Shown in pieces: positions 16,501 through 24,353 of a stretch of DNA of 32,043 nucleotides. This DNA comes from an uncultured Massilia sp. (GTDB lineage Bacteria; Pseudomonadota; Gammaproteobacteria; Burkholderiales; Burkholderiaceae): the NCBI GenBank assembly GCA_946886065.1, contig CAMPHU010000026.1:1-32043 (forward strand), read 5' to 3'. The notes under the pieces were generated by a model. The model was not told the DNA's origin, did not search any database, and saw only the letters and a program-made list of their open reading frames with translations. Position numbers and translations under genes: made by a program. Position 1 is the stretch's first letter. Each line of letters starts with the position of its first letter.

Positions 16501-17106
16501 ATGACCATGCAAGAAATTCCTATGCCAGAGTTCCATGACGAGCGCGCACGTGCGCTGCTGGCCAATGCGCGCGAGATCGTCAATGCGGAACAAGTCCAGG
16601 CCGCGGTGCGGCATGTCGCCGACCGGCTCAACGAACGCTTCGGCAAGGACGGCGATCCCGCCTTCCCGCTGGTGCTGGGCGTGATGGGCGGCGCGGTGGT
16701 GTTCACCGGCCACCTGCTGCCCCAGCTCGACTTCCCGCTCGAGTTCGACTACATCCACGTGAGCCGCTACGGCGACGAGGACAGGGGCGGGCAGATCGTG
16801 TGGAAGGTGATCCCGCGCCAGAACGTGGCCGGGCGTACCATCGTGGTGGTCGACGATATTCTCGACGAGGGCGAGACCCTGGCGCACGTGAAGCAGCGCC
16901 TGCTCGACATGGGCGCGGCCGAGGTGATCGTGGCCGTGTTCGCCGACAAGGACCTGGGGCGCAAGAAGCCGATCCAGGCGGACCTGGTGGGGCTGACGGT
17001 GCCGAACGACTTCGTGGTGGGGTTCGGGATGGATGTCTACGGGTACTGGAGGAATTTGCCGGGGTTGTGGATTATCCGGCAGGAAGACCTGAAGCAGCCG
17101 GGTTAA
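16501..17106 (+). CDS. hpt: Hypoxanthine(-guanine) phosphoribosyltransferase
   Basis: Purine salvage enzyme that joins hypoxanthine or guanine to PRPP to give IMP or GMP. The PRPP-binding motif is TIVVVDDILDEGET. FPLVLGVMGGAVVFTGHL is the N-terminal PPi loop, and EFDYIHVSRYGDE is the flexible-loop region. The hood has VPNDFVVGFGMDVYGYWRNLPGLWII, where F/W stack on the base. It is 201 aa from ATG 16501. ATG 16507 and ATG 16522 (MPEFHDERA, 194 aa) are possible starts, and the family alignment slightly favours the last. No clear ribosome-binding site decides. The upstream TTG at 16465 is unlikely because it precedes the -10 box. A REP-like palindrome follows the stop. Confidence 0.93.
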   Translation: MTMQEIPMPEFHDERARALLANAREIVNAEQVQAAVRHVADRLNERFGKDGDPAFPLVLGVMGGAVVFTGHLLPQLDFPLEFDYIHVSRYGDEDRGGQIVWKVIPRQNVAGRTIVVVDDILDEGETLAHVKQRLLDMGAAEVIVAVFADKDLGRKKPIQADLVGLTVPNDFVVGFGMDVYGYWRNLPGLWIIRQEDLKQPG

Positions 17107-17123
17107 AGCCACCTGCTGATGCA

Positions 17124-17151
17124 CGTCATCCCCGCCTGCGCGGGGAAGACG
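17124..17151. repeat. REP-like palindrome
   Basis: Nested inverted repeat: CCCCGC-CTGC-GCGGGG inside outer arms CGTC...GACG, 18 bases after the hpt stop. It belongs to the GTCATyCCsGC...GCsGGGA type dispersed in many proteobacterial genomes; a second copy of the type is at 28119. It may also act as a 3' mRNA stabiliser or terminator for hpt. Confidence 0.6.
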
Positions 17152-17189
17152 TTTATGGGCTGCGGGTGAAAGTGAGCGCAGCGGTGTGC

Positions 17190-18143
17190 TTACAACGCCA
17201 GCCGCGCACGCGCCGCCGCGTATTCCTTCTTCAGGCGCTCCACCATCTCCGCCACGGTCGGCACGTCATCCATCAAGCCGACGCCCTGCCCCGCGCCCCA
17301 GATATCGCGCCAGGCCTTGGCGCTGCCCGAGCCGAAGCTCATCTTGCTCTTGTCCGACTCCGGCAGGTTCTCCGGATCCAGCCCCGCCGCCACGATCGAC
17401 TTCTTCAGGTAGTTGCCGTGCACGCCGGTGAACAGGTTGGTGTACACCACGTCCGCCGCGCTCGACGTGACGATCGCCTCGCGGTAGGCGTCGGTGACGT
17501 TCGATTCCCTGGTCGCCAGCCAGCGCGAACCGATGTACGCGAAGTCCGCGCCCATCGCCTGTGCGGCCAGGATCGCGTCGCCGGTCGCGATCGAGCCCGA
17601 CAGCGCCACCGGCCCATTGAAGAACTTGCGCACCTCGCCCACCAGCGCGAACGGCGACAGCGCGCCCGCATGGCCGCCGGCGCCGGCCGCGACCAGGATC
17701 AGGCCGTCCACGCCCGCTTCCAGCGCCTTCTCGGCATGGCGGATCGAGACCACGTCGTGCAGCACGATGCCGCCGTAGGCGTGCACCGCGTCCAGCATCT
17801 CCTTCGGCGGCGCGCGCAGCGACGAAATGATGATCGGCACCTGGTGCTTCACGCACACCTCGACGTCATGCGCCAGGCGGTCGTTCGACTGGTGCACGAT
17901 CTGGTTGACCGCGATCGGGCCCACCTTCGCATCCGGATGGGCGTCCTGGTAGTCGGCCAGCTCGCGCTGCAGGTCCGTCAGCCAGGTGTCGAGCAGCTCG
18001 GCCGGACGCGCGTTGAGCGCCGGGAAGGAGCCGACGATGCCGGCCTTGCACTGGGCCGCCACCAGCGCGGGGCCGCTGGCGATGAACATCGGCGAGGCAA
18101 TGACGGGAAGGGACAGGTTTTGCAGCGCGGGGGGCATCGTCAT
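17190..18143 (-). CDS. Nitronate monooxygenase family flavoprotein
   Basis: A 317-aa TIM-barrel FMN enzyme of the nitronate monooxygenase / 2-nitropropane dioxygenase-like family; members oxidise alkyl nitronates, but many are only annotated by fold. N-terminal LPVIASPMFIASGPALVAA is the substrate and FMN strand. GIVGSFPALNARP, VNQIVHQSNDRL and VAAGAGGHAGALSPFAL follow; the phosphate-binding GAGGHAG is residues 154-160. ALSGSIATGDAILAAQAMGADFAYIGSRWLAT is the second FMN-phosphate region. The His of GGHAG is the usual catalytic base. Start is ATG 18143, with MTMPP. It has its own promoter candidate (TATAAT at 18183-18188, minus strand), so it is probably monocistronic. Confidence 0.92.
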   Translation of the reverse strand: MTMPPALQNLSLPVIASPMFIASGPALVAAQCKAGIVGSFPALNARPAELLDTWLTDLQRELADYQDAHPDAKVGPIAVNQIVHQSNDRLAHDVEVCVKHQVPIIISSLRAPPKEMLDAVHAYGGIVLHDVVSIRHAEKALEAGVDGLILVAAGAGGHAGALSPFALVGEVRKFFNGPVALSGSIATGDAILAAQAMGADFAYIGSRWLATRESNVTDAYREAIVTSSAADVVYTNLFTGVHGNYLKKSIVAAGLDPENLPESDKSKMSFGSGSAKAWRDIWGAGQGVGLMDDVPTVAEMVERLKKEYAAARARLAL

Positions 18144-18182
18144 GGATGGCTCTCGGTGGTCGGTTGATCGGAATCCTGGGCC

Positions 18183-18188
18183 ATTATA
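18183..18188 (-). promoter_or_regulatory. -10 box TATAAT for the nitronate monooxygenase gene
   Basis: The minus strand reads GGCTATAATGGCC, a consensus -10, 39 bases before the ATG. The -35 region (around 18206-18211) is not close to consensus. Confidence 0.5.
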
Positions 18189-18225
18189 GCCCTGAAAAAA
18201 GAACGACCGTGCTAGTACTTCGACT

Positions 18226-19131
18226 CTAAACGTCGCGCAGCATGTTCCCGGCGATGCGGGCCGCACCGGCGCGCACCAGCGCTTCGGCTGCCCAGCGGGC
18301 CAATTCCCCGGGCGGCATGCCGAACTGCTCCTGCCGGACGCGCTCGACCAGAGGGATAGACGCCAGCAAGGCCGGCAGGCCGTCCAGCGCAATCGCCTGC
18401 CGCTCCAGCAGCAGGAACTTGAGCAGCACCTTGACCGCATTGCGCGCATTGCGCAGCGGATCGGCGCTCAGGTAGTCCAGGCGCTGCCTTGCCCGCGCCA
18501 GCGCAGCCGCCACGTCCGTGAACGCCGCGCCGTGGCCGGGAATGACCAGCCGCGCATCCAGGCCGGCGATCAGGTCGAGGGTGGCGCCCACCTCGTCGAA
18601 GCCCGGTTCGCCCGTCAGCTCGGGAAAGATCACGCCGAACCCATCCTCCCATAAGGCGTCCCCGGCCACCAGCACGCCTTCCTGTGCACAAAAAAACAAC
18701 AGCGCATGCGGATCGTGCCCGGGTGCGGCCAGCACTACCCAGTGCAGGCCGCCCAGGACCAGGCGGTCTCCCGGGACAAGCGTGGCGTCGAAGGCGAAGC
18801 GCGGGCACTGCTGGCCGGTGGCGCGGAAGCTGAGCGCGTCCTCGTCCCAGGCGGCGACCTTGACGGCATCGGCCGCGGGAATCGCGACGTCGCAGCCGAG
18901 TTCGGCGCGCAGCAGCGCATTGCCCCCGCAATGGTCGGAATGCAGGTGGGTGTTGAGCAAGCGATCGAGGGGACGGCCATCGAGCGCGGCGCGCACCAGC
19001 GCCAGGGTCTGTCCGGCGTGGGTGGCGTAGCCGCTGTCGATCAGGGCCGTGTCCTCCGGCCCGAGCAGGAGGACATTGTTGGACGAGAGCCAGCCGCGCT
19101 CCAGGATGCGGATGGCGGGCGGCAGCGTCAT
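18226..19131 (-). CDS. MBL-fold metallo-hydrolase
   Basis: A 301-aa binuclear-zinc hydrolase of the metallo-beta-lactamase superfamily; the substrate is unknown. The metal motif is H62-L-H-S-D66-H67 (TH-x-H-x-D-H) in LLNTHLHSDHCGGN. Further ligands are in APGHDPHAL, GDALWEDGFG and IPGHGAAF. The C-terminal 90 residues are helical (ARARQRLDYL ... VERVRQEQFGMPPGELARWAAEALVRAG), as in glyoxalase-II-like and LACTB2-like members. The N-terminus ERGWLSSNNVLLLGPEDTALIDSGY is typical. ATG 19131 lies one base after the stop of the DUF1289 gene, so the two form a coupled pair. Confidence 0.92.
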   Translation of the reverse strand: MTLPPAIRILERGWLSSNNVLLLGPEDTALIDSGYATHAGQTLALVRAALDGRPLDRLLNTHLHSDHCGGNALLRAELGCDVAIPAADAVKVAAWDEDALSFRATGQQCPRFAFDATLVPGDRLVLGGLHWVVLAAPGHDPHALLFFCAQEGVLVAGDALWEDGFGVIFPELTGEPGFDEVGATLDLIAGLDARLVIPGHGAAFTDVAAALARARQRLDYLSADPLRNARNAVKVLLKFLLLERQAIALDGLPALLASIPLVERVRQEQFGMPPGELARWAAEALVRAGAARIAGNMLRDV

Positions 19132-19132
19132 C

Positions 19133-19327
19133 TCAGTCCCACTCGATCCCGGCTTCGCGGCGCCGGATCTCGGCCCACACGGCGCGCTTGTAGTCTTCGC
19201 TCGCCGTGCCCCAGGCGACGATTTCGTCGATGGTGCGCAGGCAGCCGCGGCACAGGCCGGTGTCGGGCGCCATCTGGCACACGTTGATACAGGGCGAAGG
19301 GACGGGACTAGGCAAATCTTGGTTCAT
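19133..19327 (-). CDS. DUF1289 domain protein (small Cys-rich)
   Basis: A 64-aa protein of the DUF1289 family. The Cys pattern C-I-N-V-C...L-C-R-G-C in SPCINVCQMAPDTGLCRGCLRTIDEIVAWG suggests bound metal, possibly zinc or an Fe-S centre. The C-terminus is EDYKRAVWAEIRRREAGIEWD. ATG 19327 gives the usual short N-terminus. A longer open frame exists but has no homology-like sequence. The function is unknown. It is frequently a small companion gene, and here it is translationally coupled to the MBL hydrolase downstream. Confidence 0.88.
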   Translation of the reverse strand: MNQDLPSPVPSPCINVCQMAPDTGLCRGCLRTIDEIVAWGTASEDYKRAVWAEIRRREAGIEWD

Positions 19328-19408
19328 GCGCTGGGAATGAAAGCGAAAAAGATGAAACCGCATTATCGCGCGTCCGGACACCGGCTGCCGATTCACTCAA
19401 GGCGGCGA

Positions 19409-19414
19409 TATACT
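19409..19414 (+). promoter_or_regulatory. Candidate -10 box (TATACT followed by GGC)
   Basis: TATACTGGC lies 30 bases before ATG 19444. TGCCGA, 17 bases upstream, is a weak -35. Confidence 0.4.
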
Positions 19415-19443
19415 GGCCTGCCCGACGCCTGGAAAGATCTCCG

Positions 19444-19917
19444 ATGGTCCCGCGTTTCCTTTTCGCCGCCCTCTTCGCCTGCGCCACGGCCAGCGCACAA
19501 ACGCTCAGTCCCGACGGCTACGGCAAGATCCGCTTCGGCGACCGTCTCGTCACGGCCGAGAAGCGCCTCGGCCAGCGCGCCACGCCGAGGCCGCGCGAGC
19601 GCGCCTGTTCGATCGTGCGCTTCAAGCGCTACCCGCGCGTCAGCTTCATGGTCGAGCAAGGCCGCATCACCCGCGCCGACGCCAAGACCGTCGTGCCCAA
19701 CAGCGCGGGCGTGACGGCGGCCATGCAGCCGGAAGAAGTGCTGCGCCGCCATCCGCATGCGCGCCTCGAGCCGCACAAGTACGACGAGGACGGCAAGTAC
19801 CTCATCCTGCGCAAAGGAACAGGCAAGGCGCTCATCTTCGAAACCAGCAAGAACAAGCTCAAACGGGTTCGCGCCGGCCTCAAGCCGGCCGTCGATTACG
19901 TCGAAGGCTGCTCGTAG
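19444..19917 (+). CDS. Secreted hypothetical protein, 157 aa
   Basis: Not confidently recognised. The signal peptide (MVPRFLFAALFACATASAQ, cleavage after ASA) predicts a periplasmic protein. The mature part appears to hold two similar halves. The first is YGKIRFGDRLVTAEKRLG ... VRFKRYPRVSFMVEQGRITRADA. The second is VTAAMQPEEVLRRHP ... KYLILRKGTGKALIFETSKNKLKRVRAG. This is a strand-helix-strand layout reminiscent of BamE/SmpA-like domains; that comparison is only an impression. Two mature Cys (RACSIV and the C-terminal EGCS) could form a disulfide. The mature protein is very basic. Its last 22 bases overlap the convergent thioesterase gene. Confidence 0.8.
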   Translation: MVPRFLFAALFACATASAQTLSPDGYGKIRFGDRLVTAEKRLGQRATPRPRERACSIVRFKRYPRVSFMVEQGRITRADAKTVVPNSAGVTAAMQPEEVLRRHPHARLEPHKYDEDGKYLILRKGTGKALIFETSKNKLKRVRAGLKPAVDYVEGCS

Positions 19918-20333
19918 GCCGCCTGCTTGTTCGCCATCTTCTGCGCGAAGCGTTCGGTGTCGATCAGGCAGCGCTCGTGCGTGCCTTCGCACACCTTTTC
20001 CACATCGTCCCAGGCCTCGACCCGGAAGCGCACGCGCCGTCCCTCGACTTCCAGCACTTCGCCGCGGATGGTGAGCGTCATGCCCGGCGGCGTCGGCGCC
20101 AGATGCCGGAAACTCACCATCGTGCCCAGGCTCTGCTCGCGCGGCCAATCCACGAAGGGCATCATTCCGTGCAGACAAGCAAGTTCCATCATGCCGACCA
20201 GGTAGCCTGTGGCCAACACGTCCGGCATCTCTCTGCAAAACAAGGTATCGTGGTAAAGCTCGGGCACGGTAGCGCGCCCGGGCACGGTAGTCTGCCATTC
20301 GAAACGATGGCCAGGTTGGAAGCTGGGATTCAT
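19896..20333 (-). CDS. Hotdog-fold thioesterase, FlK-like
   Basis: A 145-aa hotdog-fold protein resembling fluoroacetyl-CoA thioesterase (FlK) type enzymes, which hydrolyse short acyl-CoAs in the cytoplasm. Visible pattern: the N-terminal VPELYHDTLFCREMPDVLATGYLVGMMELACLHGM has the hotdog helix with an E-x-A-C element. It is followed by GTMVSFRHLAPTPPGMTLTIRGEVLEVEGRRVRFRVEAWDDVEKVCEGTHERCLID, which closely matches the family core. FlK's true substrate is special; most homologues serve general acyl-CoA thioesterase roles. ATG 20333 is chosen. It is divergent from the esterase at 20459. Confidence 0.85.
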   Translation of the reverse strand: MNPSFQPGHRFEWQTTVPGRATVPELYHDTLFCREMPDVLATGYLVGMMELACLHGMMPFVDWPREQSLGTMVSFRHLAPTPPGMTLTIRGEVLEVEGRRVRFRVEAWDDVEKVCEGTHERCLIDTERFAQKMANKQAAYEQPST

Positions 20334-20458
20334 GTTCCTAGAGTAACGCAAGCACAAAAGACGCGCCTGTTTCAGTTGGGCCGTCCGGCAACACCCTGAA
20401 AGGTTCGTGTAAGCCCGCGGGCCGAGATTGATCTCATGCACCCGCACAAGGAGAGCTC

Positions 20459-21478
20459 ATGAAACTGAACAGGAGATTGCTTGCCCAGGTGCGCGCCGCA
20501 ACCCGCACACTGATGCGCAAGGGACCGGCAGGAACAGGCGCCGTGATCCAGGAGGCGATGAAGAATGCGACCGCCATGCAGCGCGCGGCAATGCGCGACA
20601 TGGCCGTGGTGATGCCGGCGCCCTTTGCCGGCGGCGGCGCGCTGCCGGGCAAGTTCGTCGACGGCAGCTACGCCAACGAAGCGGGCAGCCGCGACTACAA
20701 GCTGTACGTTCCGAGCAGCTACACGGGTGAACCGGTGCCGCTGCTGGTGATGCTGCATGGCTGCACCCAGGACCCGGAGGATTTCGCCAACGGCACCGGC
20801 ATGAACGCGCTGGCCGAGGAAATGGCCTTCCTGGTGCTGTATCCGGCGCAGAGCAAGCAGGCCAACCCTTCGCGCTGCTGGAACTGGTTCAATGAAATCG
20901 ACCAGCAGCACGGCCAGGGCGAGCCTTCGATCATCGCCGGCATGACCAATGCGGTGATGGCGCGCCATGCGGTCGATGCGGGCCAGGTGTATGTGGCGGG
21001 CCTGTCGGCGGGCGGTGCGATGGCGACCATCATGGGCACGCTGTATCCCGAGCTGTACGCGGCGGTGGGCGTGCATTCCGGCCTGCCCTTCGCCTCGGCT
21101 AACGACCTGTCCTCGGCGCTGGCGGCGATGAAGGGAGAATTCCGCCGGAGCCAGGCGCCGGGCAGTGCGCTGCCGATCATCGTCTTCCACGGCGACCAGG
21201 ACACAACGGTGCATCCGTCGAACGGCGAGGAACTGGTGGCCCAGGTGGCGCGCGGCTTGCCGCGGCGGCCGGCGGTGGAACCGGGCCGGGTACCGGACGG
21301 CCACGCCTACACGCGCACCGTGCACCGCCACCACGACGGCACCGTGCACGCCGAGCACTGGGTGGTGCACGGCGCCGGCCACGCCTGGTTCGGCGGGAAT
21401 GCGCTCGGCAGCTATACGGATGGCAGGGGACCGGACGCGAGCCGGGAGATGCTGCGCTTTTTCCGCACCCGGCGCTAG
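20459..21478 (+). CDS. PHB depolymerase family esterase
   Basis: A 339-aa alpha/beta-hydrolase of the polyhydroxybutyrate-depolymerase / feruloyl-esterase (LpqC-like) family. The catalytic triad is visible: S183 in the lipase box GLSAGGAM, D248 in GDQDTTV and H308 in GAGHAW. The oxyanion region is VMLHGCTQDPEDFANGTGMNALA (residues about 98-120), and CWNWF is the usual structural Cys-Trp block. No Sec signal is visible; the N-terminus (MKLNRRLLAQVRAATRTLMRKG) is basic and amphipathic, as in many intracellular members. AAGGAG precedes ATG 20459. The substrate could be polyhydroxyalkanoate, polyester or an ester; PHA storage would be typical for this bacterial group. The stop interlocks with that of the convergent CWC gene. 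Confidence 0.9.
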   Translation: MKLNRRLLAQVRAATRTLMRKGPAGTGAVIQEAMKNATAMQRAAMRDMAVVMPAPFAGGGALPGKFVDGSYANEAGSRDYKLYVPSSYTGEPVPLLVMLHGCTQDPEDFANGTGMNALAEEMAFLVLYPAQSKQANPSRCWNWFNEIDQQHGQGEPSIIAGMTNAVMARHAVDAGQVYVAGLSAGGAMATIMGTLYPELYAAVGVHSGLPFASANDLSSALAAMKGEFRRSQAPGSALPIIVFHGDQDTTVHPSNGEELVAQVARGLPRRPAVEPGRVPDGHAYTRTVHRHHDGTVHAEHWVVHGAGHAWFGGNALGSYTDGRGPDASREMLRFFRTRR

Positions 21479-21666
21479 CCGCCTTGACGCTGGCGCGCCT
21501 GCGTAGCGGCCTCGATGTGGGCGCGCAGGCAGGCCGGGCACCAGCAGCCCGCGGCTTCCTGCGGAACGGGGACGGCGGGCGGCAGCGCGGTGCACCAGCA
21601 GGGTTCAGTCGCGCCATCGGCCATGGCGCAGCCGAATTCGGCGCCGCAGCGGGTGCAGACGCTCAT
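21475..21666 (-). CDS. Cysteine-rich CWC family protein, 63 aa
   Basis: A tiny protein with eight Cys (C4, C7, C13, C23, C25, C41, C43, C46) in 63 residues. CTRCGAEFGC and EPCWC match the cysteine-rich CWC domain, which is probably zinc-binding and of unknown function. A second CWCPAC motif lies at 41-46. ATG 21666 is the only sensible start. Its TAG shares the CTAG tetranucleotide with the TAG of the convergent esterase gene. Divergent upstream is the argB promoter region. Confidence 0.85.
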   Translation of the reverse strand: MSVCTRCGAEFGCAMADGATEPCWCTALPPAVPVPQEAAGCWCPACLRAHIEAATQARQRQGG

Positions 21667-21770
21667 TGCGCCACTCCGGGGATGGGCGAAACACTTGATT
21701 TTTTGAAAAGACCTGGATTCACGGTGGCGAGCCTCTGATGCGGACTGCCATAAAATACAACAAGACGCCC

Positions 21771-21776
21771 TATAAT
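21771..21776 (+). promoter_or_regulatory. -10 box TATAAT upstream of argB
   Basis: Consensus TATAAT 70 bases before the argB ATG; no good -35 stands at 17 bases. A second A/T-rich hexamer TAAAAT (21815-21820) could also serve. The region 21667-21846 contains no gene on the plus strand. Confidence 0.45.
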
Positions 21777-21846
21777 CTGCACACGTTTTACGCTAATTGC
21801 ACGGCTTTTGCCTGTAAAATCTCGCGACATTATTTTCGGACCCTCC

Positions 21847-22776
21847 ATGAACGCTCATCTGACCAGCTTGAAGACCGACGACCAGACCAGTGACCTGACC
21901 AAGGTCTCGCCTCAGATCAAGGCGCAAATCCTGGCCGAAGCGCTTCCCTACATCCGTAATTTCCACGGCAAGACCATCGTCATCAAATACGGCGGCAATG
22001 CGATGACCGACGAGCGCCTGAAGCACGGCTTCGCGCGCGACGTCATCCTGCTCAAGCTGGTGGGCATGAACCCGGTCGTGGTGCACGGCGGCGGTCCGCA
22101 GATCGACAACGCGCTCAAGAAGATCGGCAAGCAGGGCACTTTCGTGCAGGGCATGCGCATCACCGACGAAGAGACCATGGAAGTGGTCGAGTGGGTGCTG
22201 GGCGGCGAAGTCCAGCAGGACATCGTGATGCTGATTAACCACTACGGCGGCCAGGCGGTGGGCCTGACCGGCAAGGACGGCGGCCTGATCCGCGCACGCC
22301 GCATGGCGATGCCGGACAAGGACAAGCCGGGCGAGTTCCTCGACATCGGCTTCGTCGGCGAGATCGAAGCGATCAACCCGGCCGTGGTCAAGGCGCTGCA
22401 GGACGACGCCTTCATCCCGATCATTTCGCCGATCGGTTTCGGCCAGGACGGCCAGGCCTACAACATCAACGCCGACGTCGTCGCCGGCAAGATCGCCGAA
22501 ATCCTGAAAGCCGAAAAGCTGATCATGATGACCAACATCGCCGGCGTGCAGGACAAGAACGGCAAGCTGGTCACCGACCTGTCGGCGCGCGAGATCGACG
22601 AGATGTTCGCGGACGGCACGATCTCGGGCGGCATGCTGCCGAAAATCTCGTCGGCGCTGGACGCGGCGAAGTCGGGCGTCAATACCGTGCACATCATCGA
22701 TGGCCGTATCGAACACAGTTTGTTGCTGGAAGTCTTGACCGAACAGGCTTTTGGCACTATGATCCGGTCGCACTAA
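21847..22776 (+). CDS. argB: Acetylglutamate kinase
   Basis: Second step of arginine biosynthesis: phosphorylation of N-acetylglutamate by ATP. It is 309 aa, amino-acid-kinase fold. The N-terminal phosphate loop is [14 protein letters not shown], the substrate loop is [18 protein letters not shown], and the N-acetylglutamate-binding block is [22 protein letters not shown]. The nucleotide region is [16 protein letters not shown] ... [18 protein letters not shown]. The N-terminal extension (residues 1-30) resembles the helix found in arginine-inhibited hexameric enzymes, so feedback inhibition by arginine is likely (inference). ATG 21847 is chosen over an in-frame upstream start that overlaps promoter sequence. 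It is followed by a hairpin and a tRNA gene. Confidence 0.97.
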   Translation: MNAHLTSLKTDDQTSDLTKVSPQIKAQILAEALPYIRNFHGKTIVIKYGGNAMTDERLKHGFARDVILLKLVGMNPVVVHGGGPQIDNALKKIGKQGTFVQGMRITDEETMEVVEWVLGGEVQQDIVMLINHYGGQAVGLTGKDGGLIRARRMAMPDKDKPGEFLDIGFVGEIEAINPAVVKALQDDAFIPIISPIGFGQDGQAYNINADVVAGKIAEILKAEKLIMMTNIAGVQDKNGKLVTDLSAREIDEMFADGTISGGMLPKISSALDAAKSGVNTVHIIDGRIEHSLLLEVLTEQAFGTMIRSH

Positions 22777-22813
22777 AACATTTGTGGCAGAAAAAAGCCA
22801 TAAGTGATCGTCA

Positions 22814-22832
22814 CGGTGGGCATTGCCCACCG
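22814..22832 (+). terminator. Stem-loop between argB and tRNA-Thr
   Basis: A perfect 8-bp stem CGGTGGGC / GCCCACCG with an ATT loop, 9 bases before the tRNA. There is no T-tract, so it is not a classic terminator. It may be an RNA-processing or anti-decay hairpin if argB and the tRNA are co-transcribed. Confidence 0.45.
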
Positions 22833-22841
22833 CGCCTACCC

Positions 22842-22916
<75 letters not shown>

Positions 22917-22973
22917 TCTCTTCTTCCCCCGCTCGTCATCGACCTTTCCGCTGCGCAGTCGCGCCCGGATGGC

Positions 22974-22979
22974 TATAAT
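22974..22979 (+). promoter_or_regulatory. -10 box TATAAT before the nucleotidase gene
   Basis: GGCTATAATCGC lies 41 bases before the GTG start of the nucleotidase, just downstream of tRNA-Thr. The -35 is poor. It would allow transcription of the nucleotidase-slmA-pabBC genes independent of argB and the tRNA. Confidence 0.5.
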
Positions 22980-23014
22980 CGCATGTTGCAACCATCCTGC
23001 TTCATGCTCACATC

Positions 23015-23746
23015 GTGGCTACTTCGACGACCCTCCGCGCGCCGGTCTGGCTATTCGACCTGGACAACACGCTGCACGACGCCTCGTACGCCATCTTCCC
23101 GGCGATCAGCGCCAACATGAACATCTACATCGCCCGCGTGCTGGGCGAGAACGGCATGCCCGCCAACCAGGCCGCCGTCGATGCCGCGCGCCTGGGCTAC
23201 TGGAAGCGCTACGGCGCCACCCTGCTCGGCATGATCCGCCACCACAAGGTGCGCGCCGCCGACTTCCTGCACGAGACCCACGACATCGGCCCGCTGGACC
23301 GCATGATGCGCGCCGAGCGCGGCCTGGGGCGCCTGCTGCGCCGCCTCCCGGGCCGCAAGATCCTGCTGACGAATGCGCCGACGCGCTATTCGACCGAGAT
23401 CGTGCGGCGGCTGAAGCTGCACAACCACTTCAGCCACCACATCGCGATCGAGAACATGCATGTGCACGGCCAACTGCGCCCCAAGCCTTCGAAGCTGATG
23501 CTGCGCCGCCTGCTGCGCCAGCACGGCGTATCGGCGCGCCGCTGCGTGCTGGTCGAGGACACGCTGGCCAACCTGAAAAGCGCCAGCCAGCTGGGCCTGC
23601 GCACGGTCTGGGTCACCCAATACCTGCGCATGAGCGATCCGATTGGCCGTGCGCCATTGCCGCGGACCCTGAAACGCCCCGGTTACGTCGATGTCAAAGT
23701 AAAATCCGTACGGCAACTTCCTGCACGCCTGCACCGGTTGCGCTAA
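23015..23746 (+). CDS. Pyrimidine 5'-nucleotidase (HAD superfamily, SDT1/PHM8-like)
   Basis: A 243-aa HAD-family phosphatase expected to dephosphorylate pyrimidine nucleoside monophosphates in the cytoplasm. Motif I is LFDLDNTLHD (nucleophile D15, acid D17). Motif II is ILLTNAPTRY. Motif III/IV is RPKPSKLM ... RRCVLVEDTLANLKSASQLG. The cap domain is helical (ISANMNIYIARVLGENGMP). GTG 23015 is the start; there is no in-frame ATG before the HAD motif. The basic C-terminus (KVKSVRQLPARLHRLR) is typical of the betaproteobacterial proteins. It is followed after 26 bases by slmA, probably one transcript. Confidence 0.9.
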   Translation: MATSTTLRAPVWLFDLDNTLHDASYAIFPAISANMNIYIARVLGENGMPANQAAVDAARLGYWKRYGATLLGMIRHHKVRAADFLHETHDIGPLDRMMRAERGLGRLLRRLPGRKILLTNAPTRYSTEIVRRLKLHNHFSHHIAIENMHVHGQLRPKPSKLMLRRLLRQHGVSARRCVLVEDTLANLKSASQLGLRTVWVTQYLRMSDPIGRAPLPRTLKRPGYVDVKVKSVRQLPARLHRLR

Positions 23747-23772
23747 ACATCACAATAACGATTAGGGAATCC

Positions 23773-24351
23773 ATGGCAAGCACCAAGCCAGGCCAGCGCA
23801 AGCTGCAAATCCTCCAGGCCCTGGCCTCGATGCTCGAGCAGCCGAAGGGCGACAAGATCACCACGGCCGCCCTCGCGGCGCGCCTGTCGGTCTCGGAAGC
23901 GGCGCTGTACCGCCATTTCGCCAGCAAGGCGCAAATGTACGAAGGCCTGATCGAATTCATCGAGTCCACCGTATTCGGCCTGATCAACCAGATCAGCGAG
24001 CGCGAGGAAGGCGGCGTCGAGCAGGCTCACGCGATCCTGCAGATGCTGCTCGGCTTCGCCGCCAGCAATCCGGGCATGACCCGCGTGCTGATCGGCGACG
24101 CGCTGGTGGGCGAGGACGACCGCCTGCAGGCGCGCATGAACCAGTTCTACGACAAGATCGAGCTGGCCTTCAAGCAGGCGCTGCGCGTGGCCGTGACCCA
24201 GGGCCACGGCCAGGAAGCCGATGTCGCCGCGCGCGCCGGCCTCCTGGTGAGCTACGTCACCGGCCGCTGGCACCGTTTCGCCAAGAGCGGCTTCAAGCAG
24301 AACCCCGCGGAAAACACCACCTTGCAGCTGTCGGTACTGCTCGCTGCATAA
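23773..24351 (+). CDS. slmA: Nucleoid occlusion factor SlmA (TetR family)
   Basis: A 192-aa TetR-type DNA-binding protein. SlmA bound to chromosomal sites antagonises FtsZ so that the septum does not cut the nucleoid. The helix-turn-helix is ITTAALAARLSVSEAALYRHFASKAQMYEGLIEFIE (residues about 29-64), which matches SlmA closely. The C-terminal ligand/FtsZ domain includes GFAASNPGMTRVLIGDALVGEDDRLQARMNQFYDKIE and RAGLLVSYVTGRWHRFAKSGF. AGGGA precedes ATG 23773. The stop is two bases before the pabBC start, so translation is coupled. In betaproteobacteria the nucleoid-occlusion role is inferred from E. coli. Confidence 0.93.
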   Translation: MASTKPGQRKLQILQALASMLEQPKGDKITTAALAARLSVSEAALYRHFASKAQMYEGLIEFIESTVFGLINQISEREEGGVEQAHAILQMLLGFAASNPGMTRVLIGDALVGEDDRLQARMNQFYDKIELAFKQALRVAVTQGHGQEADVAARAGLLVSYVTGRWHRFAKSGFKQNPAENTTLQLSVLLAA

Positions 24352-24353
24352 AA

